A stretch of 64,000 nucleotides of DNA from Hordeum vulgare subsp. vulgare (GCF_904849725.1 NC_058519.1:649563387-649627386); one strand, 5' to 3'; shown: positions 23,033 to 34,382, numbered from the stretch's first letter. Numbers and translations are program-made. The notes: generated from the letters alone by a model not told the origin.

Positions 23033-24843
23033 TGTTGGGAACGTCGCATGGGAAACAAAAAATTTCCTACGCGCACGAAGACCTATCATGGTGATGTCCA
23101 TCTACGAGAGGGGATGTTCGATCTACGTACCCTTGTAGACCGCACAGCAGAAGAGTTAGTGAATGCGGTTGATGTAGTGGAACGTCCTCACGTCCCTCGA
23201 TCCGCCCCGCGAACCGTCCTGCGATCAGTCCCACGATCTAGTGCCGAACGGACGGCACCTCCGCGTTCAGCACACGTACAGCTCGACGATGATCTCGGCC
23301 TTCTTGATCCGGCAAGAGAGACGGAGAGGTAGATGAGTTCTCCGGCAGCGTGATGGCGCTCCGGAGGTTGGTGGTGATCTTATCTCAGTAGGGCTCCACC
23401 CTAGCTCCGCAGAAACGCGATCTAGAGGTAAAACCGTGGAGATATGTGGTCGGGCTGCCGTGGCAAAGTTGTCTCAAATCAGCCCTAAAACCTCCGTATA
23501 TATAGGGGGAAGAGGGGGAGCCTTGCCTTGGGGCTCAAGAGGCCCCAAGGGGGTCGGCCGAGCCAAGGGGGGAAGGCCTCCTCTTCCAAACCGAATCCAA
23601 CTTGGTTTGGAAGGTGGAGTCCTTCTTCCCTTTCCCACCTCCTCCTTTTTTTTCTCTTTGATTTTCTTCCTATGGCGCATAGGGCCTTCTTGGGCTGTCC
23701 CACCAGCCCACTAAGGGCTGGTGTGCCACCCCCAAGGCCTATGGGCTTCCCCGGGGTGGGTTGCCCCCCCGGTGAACACCCGGAACCCATTCGTCATTCC
23801 CGGTACATTCCCGGTAACTCCGAAAACCTTCCGGTAATCAAATGAGGTCATCCTATATATCAATCTTCGTTTCCGGACCATTCCGGAAACCCTCGTGACG
23901 TCCGTGATCTCATCCGGGACTCCGAACAACATTCGGTAACCAACCATATAGCTCAAATACGCATAAAACAACGTCGAACCTTAAGTGTGCAGATCCTGCG
24001 GGTTCGAGAACTATGTAGACATGACCCGAGCGACTCCTCGGTCAATATCCAATAGCGGGACCTGGATGCCCATATTGGATCCTACATATTCTACGAAGAT
24101 CTTATCGTTTGAACCTTAGTGCCAAGGATTCATATAATCCCGTATGTCATTCCCTTTGTCCTTCGGTATGTTACTTGCCCGAGATACGATCGTTAGTATC
24201 CGTATACCTATTTCAATCTCGTTTATCGGCAAGTCACTTTACTCGTTCCTTAATACAAGATCCCGCAACTTACACTAAGTCACATTGCTTGCAAGACTTG
24301 TGTGTGATGTTGTATTACCGAGTGGGCCCCGAGATACCTCTCCGTCACACGGAGTGATAAATCCCAGTCTCGATCCATACTAACTCAACTAACACCTTCG
24401 GAGATACCTGTAGAGCATCTTTATAGTCACCCAGTTACGTTGCGACGTTTGATACACACAAAGCATTCCTCCGGTGTCAGTGAGTTATATGATCTCATGG
24501 TCATAGGAACAAATACTTGACACGCAGAAAACAGTAGCAACAAAATGACACGATCAACATGCTACGTATATTAGTTTGGGTCTTAGTCCATCACATGATT
24601 CTCCTAATGATGTGATCCCGTTATCAAGTGACAACACTTGCCCATGGTCAGGAAACCTTGACCATCTTTGATCAACGAGCTAGTCAACTAGAGGCTTACT
24701 AGGGACAGTGTTTTGTCTATGTATCCAGATATGCACTGTGTTTCCAATCAATACAATTGTAGCATGGATAATAAACGATTATCATGAACAAAGAAATATA
24801 ATAATAACTAATTTATTATTGCCTCTTGGGCATATTTCCAACA
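23033..24843 (-). repeat. 5' LTR of Copia C
   Basis: 1811 bp. It is distinguished from A/B LTRs by GATGTTCGATC, GGGGGAAGAGGGGGAGCC, GAACACCCGG and a diverged U3 end (AAGTGACAACACTTGCCC). Over the part shared with the hybrid LTR (right of 19212) I count about 20 differences in ~1.07 kb by eye. Confidence 0.9.
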
Positions 24844-25110
24844 CCCCCTCCGGTAGTTCTTTCGCCCAGTATTATTAATATATTCCAGAAAAAATCCAAG
24901 TAAATTTTTAGGGCATTTGGAGATGTGCAGAATAGTGGACTAGGATTTCCTCCTTTTCCAGTCCAGAATTCGAGTTGCCTGAATTCTCCCTCTTCAAATA
25001 ATCCTTGCAAAATAAGAGAGAAAAGGCATAAATATGGTACCACAAGTAATATAACAACCCAAAAAGCAATAAATATCAACATGAAAGCATGATGCAAAAT
25101 GGACGTATCA
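24844..25110 (-). repeat. 3' LTR remnant of Gypsy F
   Basis: 267 bp matching 33425-33690 with few changes. On the minus strand it begins TGATACGTCC and runs to the Copia C junction. It is truncated by the A x C deletion. Confidence 0.9.
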
Positions 25111-25124
25111 ACTCCCCCAAGCTT
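25111..25124 (-). promoter_or_regulatory. Distal polypurine tract of Gypsy F
   Basis: The minus strand reads AAGCTTGGGGGAGT directly before the LTR start TGATACG, the usual plus-strand priming site. Confidence 0.8.
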
Positions 25125-26600
25125 AGACCTCGCTTGTCCTCAAGTGAAAACCAAGTTCCATAAACATGTCCACATGTTGAGGGACGAAGGTGTCGATAAA
25201 ACATAATACGGACATGAGGGCATCATGATCACACGTAGAACAGCAATATATCATAAAGATTCTTATGGGAAAGTAACGATTCCTTCAGAAAGCAAAGCAT
25301 GAAGCAAAAAACCTTACCGAGAAGTAACCAACAATAATCCATAGTCATTGAAGCAATTGCAATTTATCACAACATCAGAAAGAGTCAAATAAGAGCTTGT
25401 AAGGCAAACCCACATACTCAATCATCTCTTTTGTTTTCCACAATTGTTACAACTCACGTGGTACTCATGGTCTCAAAGTTTCAGCTGGACACAGAGGAAG
25501 ATAGGGGCTTATAGTTTTGCCTCCCAACGGTTTACCTCAAGGATAAAGTCAACAACAATAAAGCATGAGTACTCAACTCCAAGTTGATATATGAATATAG
25601 ATCTTTCCCAAGCATGTGACGGTAGCCAATACAAAGGCAAAAATGGAATTGGTGATGATCACCATGACTCTTTCAAGGGTAAAAAGTAAAGGTACAAGAA
25701 AGGCCCTTCGCAGAGGGAAGCATAGGTTGTCATGCGCTTTTGAGGTTTGAATGTGTGTCCTCTTAGTGCGGAGGAACGTCACTTTATATTGCGTCCTGTG
25801 ATAAAGAACTTTATTATCCAGTCTGTCGCTTTTATGTCTTCCTCATCAAAGGTTCGTACAAAGCTTATTTTCCACACACTAATAGATCATACATATTAGA
25901 GAGCAATTTTTTATTGCTTGCACCAATAACAACTTACTTGAAGGATCTTATTCAATCCATAGGTAGGTATGGTGGACTCTCATGGCAAAACTGGTTGGAG
26001 GTTTATGGATGCACAAGTAGTATCTCTACTTTGTGCGGGAGTTTTGGCTAATATGAGGTGGAAGCAATCGTCACATGCTAAGGGATCTCTAATCATATAA
26101 CATTGTTTGGAACCAAGCAAACACAATTCATTATGTTGTCTTCCTTGTCCAACATCTACTCCTAGGCATGTAATAGTTTGGTGAGTGCTCACAATTGTAA
26201 AAAGTGTCTAAGATGATATATTTATATGTGAAACTCTCTTTCCTTATTACTTCTTATTAATTGCAACAATGACTAATGTCTATGTTGATTTATTCTCAAC
26301 AAGTTTCAATCATCATACGTGTCCTAAGTGAAGTTATCACTTTCCATAAGATCTTCTCATGATCTTTCATGCTATCGTTATTTTCATACTTTTGATCATG
26401 GCACAAAGCAAAGCCCTTGACTATGACACTCTTTATTATATAGCTCGTAAGCTCAAATACATCGGGGGAGAGACAAAAGCAAAAGACTCAAACTAAAAAC
26501 TAAAGACTTATTCCTCTAAAAGAAGAAATAAAAACTGAAATAGGAAGAACTAAAACAAAGGTAAAAGCAAAAGAAATAAAGGTGATACGATACCAGGGCA
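25125..26600 (-). other. 3' non-coding region of Gypsy F
   Basis: ~1.5 kb without coding frames. Short blocks are shared with E's 3' non-coding region on the opposite strand. For example, CTTCCCTCTGCGAAGGGC is at 25711-25728 (minus) and 35825-35842 (plus), and GAGTCCACCATACCTACCTAT is near 25970 (minus) and 35330 (plus). This shows that E and F belong to related families. Confidence 0.7.
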
Positions 26601-26614
26601 ACTCCCCCAAGCTT
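26601..26614 (-). promoter_or_regulatory. Proximal (second) polypurine-tract copy of Gypsy F
   Basis: AAGCTTGGGGGAGT on the minus strand, 27 bp downstream of the stop of the 3' ORF and 1.49 kb upstream of the distal copy. An identical arrangement exists in E (34404-34417). Confidence 0.7.
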
Positions 26615-26640
26615 GGCAAGGGGATTGCCCATACCAATGC

Positions 26641-27060
26641 TTAGTTGTCTTCCTTTGGTGGTGATGGTGGTGTTGTTGTCGCCTTTGATTCCAAGAGAAC
26701 TGTCAATCTTTGATTTATACCTTTGAGATCTGTGACATGGTTTTCCAGCAAAACAACTTCACGAGAAAGAGAAATATTGCAAGCACGAGTTGTTTCGCAA
26801 AACCTGAAGAGTTCAATCAAGGATGGAGACAACACGTGGAGGAAGGGTTGGAGAAAATCTACTCCTTCAACGTCTTCAATGTTGAACACAGGTTGAACTT
26901 CCTCCCTAGCTTGGGTTTTCTCCTTAGCTTGGTCCCTGGATTCCGTGACTTCTACTCTTTTCAGATCAGCATCTACTTCCTCATGAACTTGGTGAAGATC
27001 ATTCTCCCCAACAGATTCCTGAGATATCTTTGCTCTAAATCTGCGGCAAACAACAAGCTC
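26641..27060 (-). CDS. Extra 3' ORF of Gypsy F, function unknown
   Basis: Minus-strand open frame, read from at least 27060 down to the stop at 26641. No convincing start codon was found, and the commonly called first residue at 26889 is a GTG. It encodes an acidic N-terminal part rich in E, D and K, then FNIEDVEGVDFLQPFL, then a helical heptad-like stretch ending SKATTTPPSPPKEDN. It sits after integrase, where Athila-type elements can carry an env-like ORF. I see no signal peptide or membrane segment, so I do not call it env. It may be a coiled-coil or gag-like accessory protein. Confidence 0.5.
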   Translation of the reverse strand, partial: ELVVCRRFRAKISQESVGENDLHQVHEEVDADLKRVEVTESRDQAKEKTQAREEVQPVFNIEDVEGVDFLQPFLHVLSPSLIELFRFCETTRACNISLSREVVLLENHVTDLKGINQRLTVLLESKATTTPPSPPKEDN

Positions 27061-27129
27061 GAAACGAAAACACGGGAAAACTACGCGATACAGAGATCAA
27101 ACCCTTCAGGCGACTATATATTGATTTTT

Positions 27130-27330
27130 TCTGGGCCAGAAGGAGTCCTCCGCAAGAAAATGGAGTCCAGGAGGCACACGAGGTGCCCACAAGCTTGCCC
27201 ACCGCCACCAGGGGCTGGTGGCGGAGTGGGCCCTTGTGGCTGCCTCGTTTGCTCTCCGGACTACCTTTTATTTTTCTAATTTCCAAAAATTCCAAAACTG
27301 AGGAAATTTCCTATTGGAAAAGTATCAGAG
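27130..27330 (-). repeat. LTR-like segment inside Gypsy F
   Basis: Resembles the F LTR at 33300-33480. It has the same hairpin CCGCCACCA...TGGTGGCGG (27212-27234 here, 33375-33397 in the LTR), flanked by CCACTC on one side and GTGGGCAAGCTTGTGGGC on the other. It lies between integrase and the 3' ORF. Confidence 0.65.
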
Positions 27331-27764
27331 TCCAATTTCTTGCCGAAATAGACACATCTTCGTTTTCAAGGTCTGAAATAGGTTGATAAACATCCCTTAT
27401 GTACTCCTCTGGAGTTATGACATTGATGATATTGGTCTCAACATTTATGGGAGTACCAGAGATGTAATGCTTGATTCTTTGCCCATTTACCACTCTAGGA
27501 AAATTTCCTTCTGTGTTATTGATTTTGATGGCACCGGAACGATATACTTCCTCGACAATATAGGGACCTTCCCATTTAGAGAGAAGCTTGCCTGCAAACA
27601 ATCTCAAACGAGAATTGTATAGCAAGACATAATCACCTACAATGAACTCTCATTTCTGTATTCGTTTGTTGTGCCATCTCTTAACCTTTTCCTTGAACAA
27701 CTTGGCATTCTCATATGCCTGGGCACTCCATTCATCTAACGAGCTGATATCAAACAACCGCTTC
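27311..27764 (-). pseudogene. Gypsy F integrase C-terminal region
   Basis: Reads RLFDISSLDEWSAQAYENAK, WHNKRIQK, then a TGA stop, then LLYNSRLRLFAGKLLSKWEGPY and a GAIKI segment ending near 27311. This is the usual chromodomain-less integrase tail of plant Gypsy elements. A frameshift near 27770 separates it from the core. Confidence 0.75.
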
Positions 27765-28694
27765 TCACCGAGCAAGTTTGAAATCAAAGTTGAGCTCTTC
27801 GATTGCCCAATAAGCTTTGTGTTCCAACTCAAGAGGTAAATGACAGGCCTTACCGTAAACCATTTTATACGGTGACATGCCCATGGGATTCTTATAAGCA
27901 GTCCTATAAGCCCATAGTACATCATCAAGTTTGCTAGACCAGTTCTTTCGAGATCTATTGACGGTCTTTTGTAAGATCAACTTGATCTCCCTATTACTCA
28001 ACTCAACTTGACCACTAGACTGAGGATGATAAGGAGATGCAACTCTATGGTTGACATCATACTTAGCTAGCATCTTGCGGAGAACACCATGAATGAAGTG
28101 TGAACCGCCATCAGTCATCAAGTATCTAGGGACTCCAAATCTTCGGAATATGACTTCTTTAAGCATATTAATAGAGGTGTGGTGATCAGCATTTTTAGTG
28201 GGGATAGCTTCTACCCACTTAGTAACGTAATCCACATCAACGAAGATGTGAGTGTACCCATTGGAACTCGGGAAGGGTCCCATATAATCAAAGCCCCAGA
28301 CATCAAATGGTTCAATGACAAGTGAATAGTTCATAGGCATCTCTTGACGCTTACTGATGTTCCCTATCCTTTGGCATTCGTCACAAGACAAGACAAACTT
28401 ACGGGCATCCTTGAAGAGAGTGGGCCAATAGAAACCTGATTGCAATACCTTATGGGCAGTTCTATCTCCAGCATGGTGTCCTCCATAAGCTTCGGAATGA
28501 CACTTCTGCAGGATTTGCCCCTGTTCATGTTCAGGCACACAACGTCTAATAAGACCATCTACTCCTTCCTTATAAAGGTGAGGATCATCCCAAAAGTAGT
28601 GTCTCAATTCAAAGAAGAATTTCTTCTTTTGTTGATAGGTGAAACTGGGTGGTATGTATCTAGCTACGATGTAGTTTGCATAATGGGATACCAC
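27765..28694 (-). pseudogene. Gypsy F integrase: zinc and catalytic core
   Basis: Contains the HHCC zinc motif (GGHHAGDRTAHK ... CDECQRIG). The catalytic residues are in FDYMGPF (D), MTDGGSHF (D) and SSGQVELSNRE (E), all present. It starts after a frameshift near 28680-28690 relative to the RNase H end and ends with a frameshift near 27770. Its role would be to insert the cDNA copy into chromosomal DNA. Confidence 0.85.
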
Positions 28695-30727
28695 GGTGCA
28701 CTAAGTGAAGTGCGGATGATGTTTAATTGCTCATCAGGAAAGTTGTCATCAATTGGTAGTGGGTCATCAAGGACATTCTCTAGCCTAGACAAGTTATCTG
28801 CTACAGGGTTATCAGCACCCTTTCGGTCAACGACGTGCAAATCAAATTCATGTAGGAGGAGAACCCATCTGATCAGCCTAGGCTTAGCGTCCTTCTTCTG
28901 CATGAGGTACTTAATAGCAGCATGATCAGAGTGAATAGTGACTTTGGAGTCAACTATATAAGATCTGAATTTTTCACATGCAAACACGACTGCTAAAAAT
29001 TCCTTCTCCGTTGTGGCATAGTTTCTTCGGGCACTGTCTAGAGTTTTACTAGCGTAGTGAATGACATTCAACTTCTTGTCAACTCTTTGTCCTAGAACAG
29101 CACCAACAGCATAATCACTAGCGTCACACATGATTTCAAAGGGCAAGTTCCAGTCAGGTGGTTGAACAATAGGTGCGGTTATCAAAGCCTTCTTAAGTAT
29201 TTCGAAGGCTTCCTCACAATCCTCATCAAAAACAAAAGGAACATCCTTCTGCAAGAGGTTGGTAAGAGGCCTAGAAATCTTAGAGAAGTCTTTAATGAAC
29301 CTTCTATAGAAACGAGCATGACCTAGGAAACTTCGTATACCTCTGATATCTGTGGGGCAAGGCATTTTCTCAATTGCATCAACCTTAGCCTTATCAACTT
29401 CAATGCCTCTTTCAGAGATTTTGTGTCCTAAAACGATACCTTCATTAACCATAAAGTGGCACTTCTCCCAATTCAAGACGAGGTTGGTTTCTTCGCATCT
29501 CTGTAAGACTCGATCAAGGTTGCTGAGGCAATCATCAAAGGAAGACCCGTAAACGGAGAAGTCATCCATGAAAACCTCGACAATCTTTTCACAAAAGTCA
29601 GAGAATATAGCCATCATACATCTTTGGAAGGTGGCAGGTGCATTACATAAACCAAAAGGCATACGTCTATAGGCAAAGGTACCGAAAGGGCAGGTGAAAG
29701 TGGTTTTCTCTTGATTAGATTGTGCAACAGGTATTTGCGAGAAACCTGAATAACCATCTAGAAAGCAAATGTGTGTGTGTTTTTATAGCCTTTCGAGCAT
29801 TTGGTCGATGAACGGCAAAGGATAATGATCTTTCCTCGTTTCCTTGTTCAGTTTCCGGAAGTCTATCACCATTCTATAGCCGGTTATAATCCTTTGTGGT
29901 ATTAGTTCATCCTTATCATTAGGAACGACGGTGATACCTCCCTTCTTAGGTACGCAATGTACTGGACTTACCCAATCACTATGAGCAACAGGATAAATGA
30001 TTCCTGCTTCCAGAAGCTTTAATATTTCTTTTCTAACGACCTCTTTCATCTTAGGATTTAATCTCCTTTGATGATTAGCAACTGGTTTAAAGTCGGGATC
30101 GGTTTTAATCTTGTGCTGACATAGAGTGGGACTAATACCCTTAAGGTCATCAAGAGTACATCCAATAGCAGCGCGGTGCTTCCTTAGAGTTTTTAGTAAC
30201 TTCTTCTCTTCGTGCTCTGAGAGGAGATCACTAATAATGACAGGATATATCTCCTTCTCATCAAGATAGGCATACTTAAGAGTATCAGACAACTGTTTAA
30301 GATCGAACACATGATCACCCTTTGGCGGGGGAGGAACCCCAAGCAGTTCAACAGGCAGATTATTCTTGAGAATAGGATGTTGTTCTAAGACAATTCTATC
30401 TATCTCATCTCTCTCCTCCATATGCATATCATTTTCATGCTCACGCAAATATTGCTCTAAAGGATCCGTAGGAGGTACGTCAATAGAGGCAAGAGCAATG
30501 ATTTCATCTCTACCAGATGACTCTCTTTCATGGGTTTGTCTTCCAAACTTGGAGAAGTTAAATTCATGAGACACACCCTCGAAACTTACTGTGACAGTTT
30601 GCTTAATGCAATCAATGTGAGCATTGACAGTGTTGAGAAAGGGTCTACCGAATATGATGGGACAAAAGCTACCTTGTGCAGTACCAAGGGCGAGGAAATC
30701 AGTAGGATACTTCGTCTTACCACACAT
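28664..30727 (-). pseudogene. Gypsy F reverse transcriptase and RNase H
   Basis: One minus-strand frame with a single TAA at 29783-29785, between MLERL and [15 protein letters not shown] motifs seen are [42 protein letters not shown] and the catalytic FMDDFSVYG. RNase H follows with [23 protein letters not shown] and [10 protein letters not shown]. The frame upstream is linked to protease through one TGA at 30740. Otherwise it is complete, so F was coding-competent at insertion. Confidence 0.88.
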
Positions 30728-30739
30728 GACTTCTACATC

Positions 30740-31414
30740 TCACACAATTTCCAGAGGGCACATAGTGTCTCTATTAGCTAGCGTAATAGTGACATCAATG
30801 GGTTCTAACTCAGCAGGTGCAATCTCATCTTTGATTTCATCATATAGAGAACGGGGTATTGCACTAACACTAGCTCCCATATCACATAAACCATGGTAAC
30901 AATGATCTCCTATCTTAACAGAAACAATGGGGCCAACTGCAAGTCCGTGTTTGTTTTTCGCGTGAGGTTTAGCAATTCTAGCGGAGTCCTCACATAATTT
31001 GATAACATGCCCATCTATGTTTTCAGCTAAGAGATCTTTGATAATAGCAACACTAGGTTCAACTCTAATCTCCTCACGTGGTGCAAGTGGTCTAGTGTAA
31101 CCCCTACGTATCACAGTTGGAGCTTTAGAATAATCCGTCATCCTAGCAGGGTATGGTGGTTTCTCAGTGTAAGCACAAGGAACAGCAGGATCACTAAAAG
31201 CTATGATTTTCTCCTCAACTAGATTGGTTTTCGCTATGTTGCTTTCTACAGGAGGATGATATTTAAACCACTTCTCTTTGGGAAGATCAACATGAGCAGC
31301 AAAAGATTCACATAGAGAAGCTACTGTCTCACAGTCAAGTCCATACTTAGCGCTAAAATCTCTAGAAGTGTTTGTCTCAACAAAATATTTAACGCAATCA
31401 AACTCGAAATTCAT
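30740..31414 (-). pseudogene. Gypsy F protease region
   Basis: Minus-strand frame with retropepsin-like sequence GLCDMGASVSAIPRSLYDEI. The catalytic Asp is followed by MGA rather than the textbook TGA, as is common in plant Athila-type elements. It ends PLEIV then TGA, where related elements have an Arg codon, and the frame continues into RT. A TAG near 31433 separates it from gag. Confidence 0.8.
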
Positions 31415-31432
31415 ACCTGAGTCCTTACCTTC

Positions 31433-32058
31433 CTACAATTCCCAATCTTCAGAGTTGCATTTGATTATCTCCAATAAATTCCACTTGTGATCAATATCCT
31501 TCTTCATAAAAGAACCGGCACAAGAAGTGTCAAGCATGGTACGATCTTCATGAGAAAGTCGAGCATAAAAGTTTTGAGTGATGATTTCTCTCGACAGCTC
31601 ATGATTGGGGCATGAATATAGCATTGATTTAAGCCTCCCCCTAGCTTGAGCTATGCTTTCCCTATCACGAGGCCAAAAGTTATAAATAAAGTTCCGATCA
31701 CGATGTACTAAATGCATAGGATAGAACTTTTGATGAAATTCCAATTTCAACCGATTGTAGCCCCATGATCAAGCATCATCATATAACCTATACCATGTCA
31801 ACGCCTTATCCTTCAAAGACAAAGGAAAGACTTTCTTCTTTACCTCATCCTCGGGTAAACCTGCAAGCTTAAATAAACCACAAACTTCATCTACATAGAT
31901 TAGATGAAAGTTTGGATGTGAAGATATTTCTCAAGCATACCCAAAGGAATTTCATATAAGATATTTTCAGTAGGTACCTCAGGTTGAGGAGAAATTCCTC
32001 GTGCTTCCGTTTGTGGTGAAGATACCCTGAACAAACTCCTCAAAGGAAGAGTTTCCAT
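31433..32058 (-). pseudogene. Gypsy F gag
   Basis: Starts with ATG at 32058 (METLPLRSLFR). Retrotransposon gag core is recognisable: CGLFKLAGLPEDEV, FPLSLKDKALTWY, LKLEFHQKFYP, then ARLSHEDRTML. It is broken by a frameshift near 31920 (region of EKYLHIQTF), a TGA near 31770 and a stop at 31433. No zinc knuckle is seen before the protease region. Confidence 0.8.
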
Positions 32059-32139
32059 AGTGACAAGTGACAATAAATTTCAGCACAGTATATAAATGTT
32101 TCCTTACCAATTTCCACTTACCAAAGGCGCTTCACTCCC

Positions 32140-32164
32140 CGGCAACGGCTCTAGAAAAGAGTCT
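32140..32164 (-). promoter_or_regulatory. Primer-binding-site region of Gypsy F
   Basis: On the minus strand the LTR end TCATCA is followed by AGACTCTTTTCTAGAGCC and then GTTGCCGGGGAGTG. The block matches E's leader in type (GCCGTTGCCGGGGA). Confidence 0.55.
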
Positions 32165-33690
32165 TGATGACCCACAAGTGTACGGGATAAATCGTAGTCC
32201 TTTCGATAAGTAAGAGTGTCAAACCCAACGAGGAGCAGAAGGCTGTGATAAACGGATTTCAGCAAGGTAACAACTGCAAGCACTGAAAGTAGCGGTAACG
32301 GGTGATTGTGTAGCGAGGTGAAACGTAGCAAGCAAAGAGTAACAAGTAACAAGTAGTAGCAACGGTGCAGCAAGTGGCCCAATCCCTTTTGCAGCAAGGG
32401 ACAAGCCTGAACAAAGTCTTATAGGAGGAAAAACGCTTCCGAGGACACACGGGAATTTATGTCATGCTAGTTTCATCATGTTCATATGATTCGCGTTCGT
32501 TACTTTGATAGTTTGATATGTGGGTGGACCGGCGCTTGGGTACTGCCCTTAGTTGGACAAGCATCCCACTTACGATTAACCTCTCTCGCAAGCATCCGCA
32601 ATTAAAAAAAAAGAATTAAGACAAAGTCTAACCATAGCATTAAACTAGTGGATCCAAATCAACCCCTCACGAAGCAACGCATAGACTGGGGTTTAAGCTT
32701 CTGTCACTCGAGCAACCTATCATCTACTTACTACTTCCCAATGCCTTCCTCTAGGCCCAAATATGGTGAAGTGTTATGTAGTCGACGTTCACATAACACC
32801 ACGAGAGGAAAAACAACATACAGCATATCAAAATACCGAACGAATATCAAATTCACATGACTATTATTAACATGACTTATCCCATGTCCTTGGGAACATA
32901 AGTAACTACTCACAAGACATAATCATAATCATGACCAGAGGTGTAATGAATAGCATCTAGGATCTGAACATAAACTCTTCCACCAAATAATCCAACTAGC
33001 ATCAACTACAAAGAGTAATCAACACTACTAGCAACCTTACAAGTACCAATCGGAGTTGCGAGACGAAGATTGGTTACAAGAGATGAACTAGGGATTGGAG
33101 AGGAGATGGTGTTGATGAAGATGTTGATGAAGATGCCTCTCCTCCGACGAGAGGAGTGTTGGTGATGACGATGGCGACGATTCCCCCCTCCGGGAGGGAA
33201 ATTTCCCCGACAGGATCGTCCTGCCAGAGCTCTAGATTGGATCTGCTCAAGTACCGCCTCGTGGCGGCGGCGAAACCACGAAAAAGCTCCCTCTTGATTT
33301 TTTCCAGACCAGGACGCTTCATATAGCAAAAGAGAGGGGATAGTGGGCCTTCACGCAGCCCACAAGTTTGCCCACCGCCACCAGGGGGTGGTGGCGGAGT
33401 GGGGGCTTGTGGGGCCCTGGTGGCCCCCCTCCGGTAGTTCTTTCGCCCAGTATTTTTAATATATTCCAGAAAAATCCAACTAAAATTTTAGGGCATTTGG
33501 AGATGTGCAGAATAGTGGACTAGGATTTCCTCCTTTTCCAGTCCAATATTATAGCTGCCTGAATTCTCCCTCTTCAAATAATCCTTGCAAAATAAGAGAG
33601 AAAAGGCATAAATATGGTACCACATGTAATATAACAGCCCAAAAAGCAATAAATATCAACATGAAAGCATGATGCAAAATGGACGTATCA
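32165..33690 (-). repeat. 5' LTR of Gypsy F
   Basis: 1526 bp. On the minus strand it starts TGATACGTCC at 33690 and ends GGGTCATCA at 32165. It contains the 9-bp-stem hairpin at 33375-33397 followed on the minus strand by TTGCTATATGAAG, a probable TATA context. There is a poly(A) run at 32606-32614. Confidence 0.9.
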
Positions 33691-33909
33691 CACATCCCCA
33701 TTGAGGTGACCTAGTGACTATTCGAAAATTCTCCGTCTTCTTTTGCGATTCGAGAAGTTTTGTCGACGGGATTTGATCAACCCCATTGACGGATTTTCTT
33801 TCAATGACCGTGAGATAGATGAATCAAGGAGTCACAAACCTCTGTTCCAAGCTTTCACTTTAGGTTGCTTAGAAGAAAAATGATAGATTTAGTTTAGTTT
33901 TCCCTATTT
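33691..33909 (+). pseudogene. E internal region: ORF tail downstream of F insertion
   Basis: A 57-codon open tail (33710-33883) ends FQAFTLGCLEEK then TGA. Just upstream the codons read as HIPIEVT in a different frame, so there is a frameshift or stop at 33707-33709. This is the only coding remnant of E right of the insertions besides the 3' ORF. The family is not recognised beyond Gypsy gag/ORF position. Confidence 0.4.
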
Positions 33910-34160
33910 TCTGTTTTAGCGTCTCGTGGAAAAATATCCCGAAAATAAAAGTTCTCCGAACGCCGTGAAAATCAAGTATGATTTTTTTTGGAATTTTTGA
34001 AAAATACTGAGACGAAGAGCTTGTATGGGGGCTGTACCAGTGGGCCACAAGCCCTGACGGCGCGGGCACCCCCCTGGCCGCGCCACACAGATTTGTGGGG
34101 CCCACAGGCACCCCCTCCACTCATTCTTGCTCTCATCTGGTTCTCCTACCTCCAGAAAAA
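33910..34160 (+). repeat. LTR-like segment inside Gypsy E
   Basis: Aligns by eye with 405-665 of E's own LTR. It has AAATAAAAGTTCTC, then GAAAAATAC, then the GGCCACAAGCCC ... TTGTGGGGCCCAC hairpin, then CTC...CCAGAAAAAAAATC. It is diverged well beyond the difference between E's two LTRs. It lies immediately upstream of the extra 3' ORF, as in F. Confidence 0.65.
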
Positions 34161-34382
34161 AAATCGTTTCGCAGCTCAAACCCGTGTTCTTGCTCCTCTT
34201 GCTGGGCCTCGGACATCTACGCATATTGGGGCTTAGCCCAACCACAGGTGCCCGTGCCCGAGCCACCAGTCGAGTACCAGACGCCAGTTTCTCAGTGGGA
34301 GCGAGAAGAGCTCACACAGCAGTGGCATCCTCAGTCCACTCCGGAGTACCCCGGAGCTGGTTATTTCCCTCCTTGGGAGTAG
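34095..34382 (+). CDS. Extra 3' ORF of Gypsy E, proline-rich, function unknown
   Basis: Open frame of 95 codons ending at a TAG (34380-34382). The first methionine is at 34095, though translation could begin elsewhere. The C-terminal half is rich in P, Q, W and Y (YWGLAQPQVPVPEPP, PEYPGAGYFPPWE). No domain recognised. It is followed after 21 bp by the proximal polypurine tract. Its position matches the extra ORF of F but the sequence does not obviously align. Confidence 0.4.
   Translation: MGPTGTPSTHSCSHLVLLPPEKKSFRSSNPCSCSSCWASDIYAYWGLAQPQVPVPEPPVEYQTPVSQWEREELTQQWHPQSTPEYPGAGYFPPWE

Larger units (their letters stand above)
20278..24843 (-). mobile_element. Copia element C (WIS/Angela-like, pol-degenerate, gag deleted)
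   Basis: The internal region is 20278-23032 and the 5' LTR is 23033-24843; its 3' LTR survives only as the right part of the hybrid LTR. The internal region is ~2.75 kb, against ~5.3 kb in B and D. C's insertion point was inside Gypsy F's 3' LTR, at the CCCCC of GGCCCCCCTCCGG. The five bases at the right (24844-24848, CCCCC) have no partner on the left of A, which fits loss of C's left flank. Confidence 0.85.
24844..33690 (-). mobile_element. Gypsy element F (Athila-like), 3' LTR mostly lost
   Basis: Order on the minus strand: 5' LTR 32165-33690, primer region, gag, protease, RT, RNase H, integrase, LTR-like segment, extra 3' ORF, long 3' non-coding region, polypurine tract 25111-25124, then a 267-bp remnant of the 3' LTR (24844-25110). 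The missing 3' LTR part corresponds to 32165-33424 of the intact LTR. CACAT at 33691-33695 would be its TSD, but the left partner is gone. The Athila assignment rests on the pol style ([22 protein letters not shown]) and the long 3' region with an extra ORF. Confidence 0.88.

Noticed and set aside
2417..24843. Reading the composite as one giant Copia with three LTRs from a single tandem duplication
   Set aside because: The LTR variants and internal regions of A and C differ too much, and the outer flanks lie in different Gypsy elements (E gag and F LTR).
26641..27060. Calling F's extra ORF an env gene
   Set aside because: Position fits Athila-type elements, but no signal peptide, membrane segment or cleavage motif is visible.
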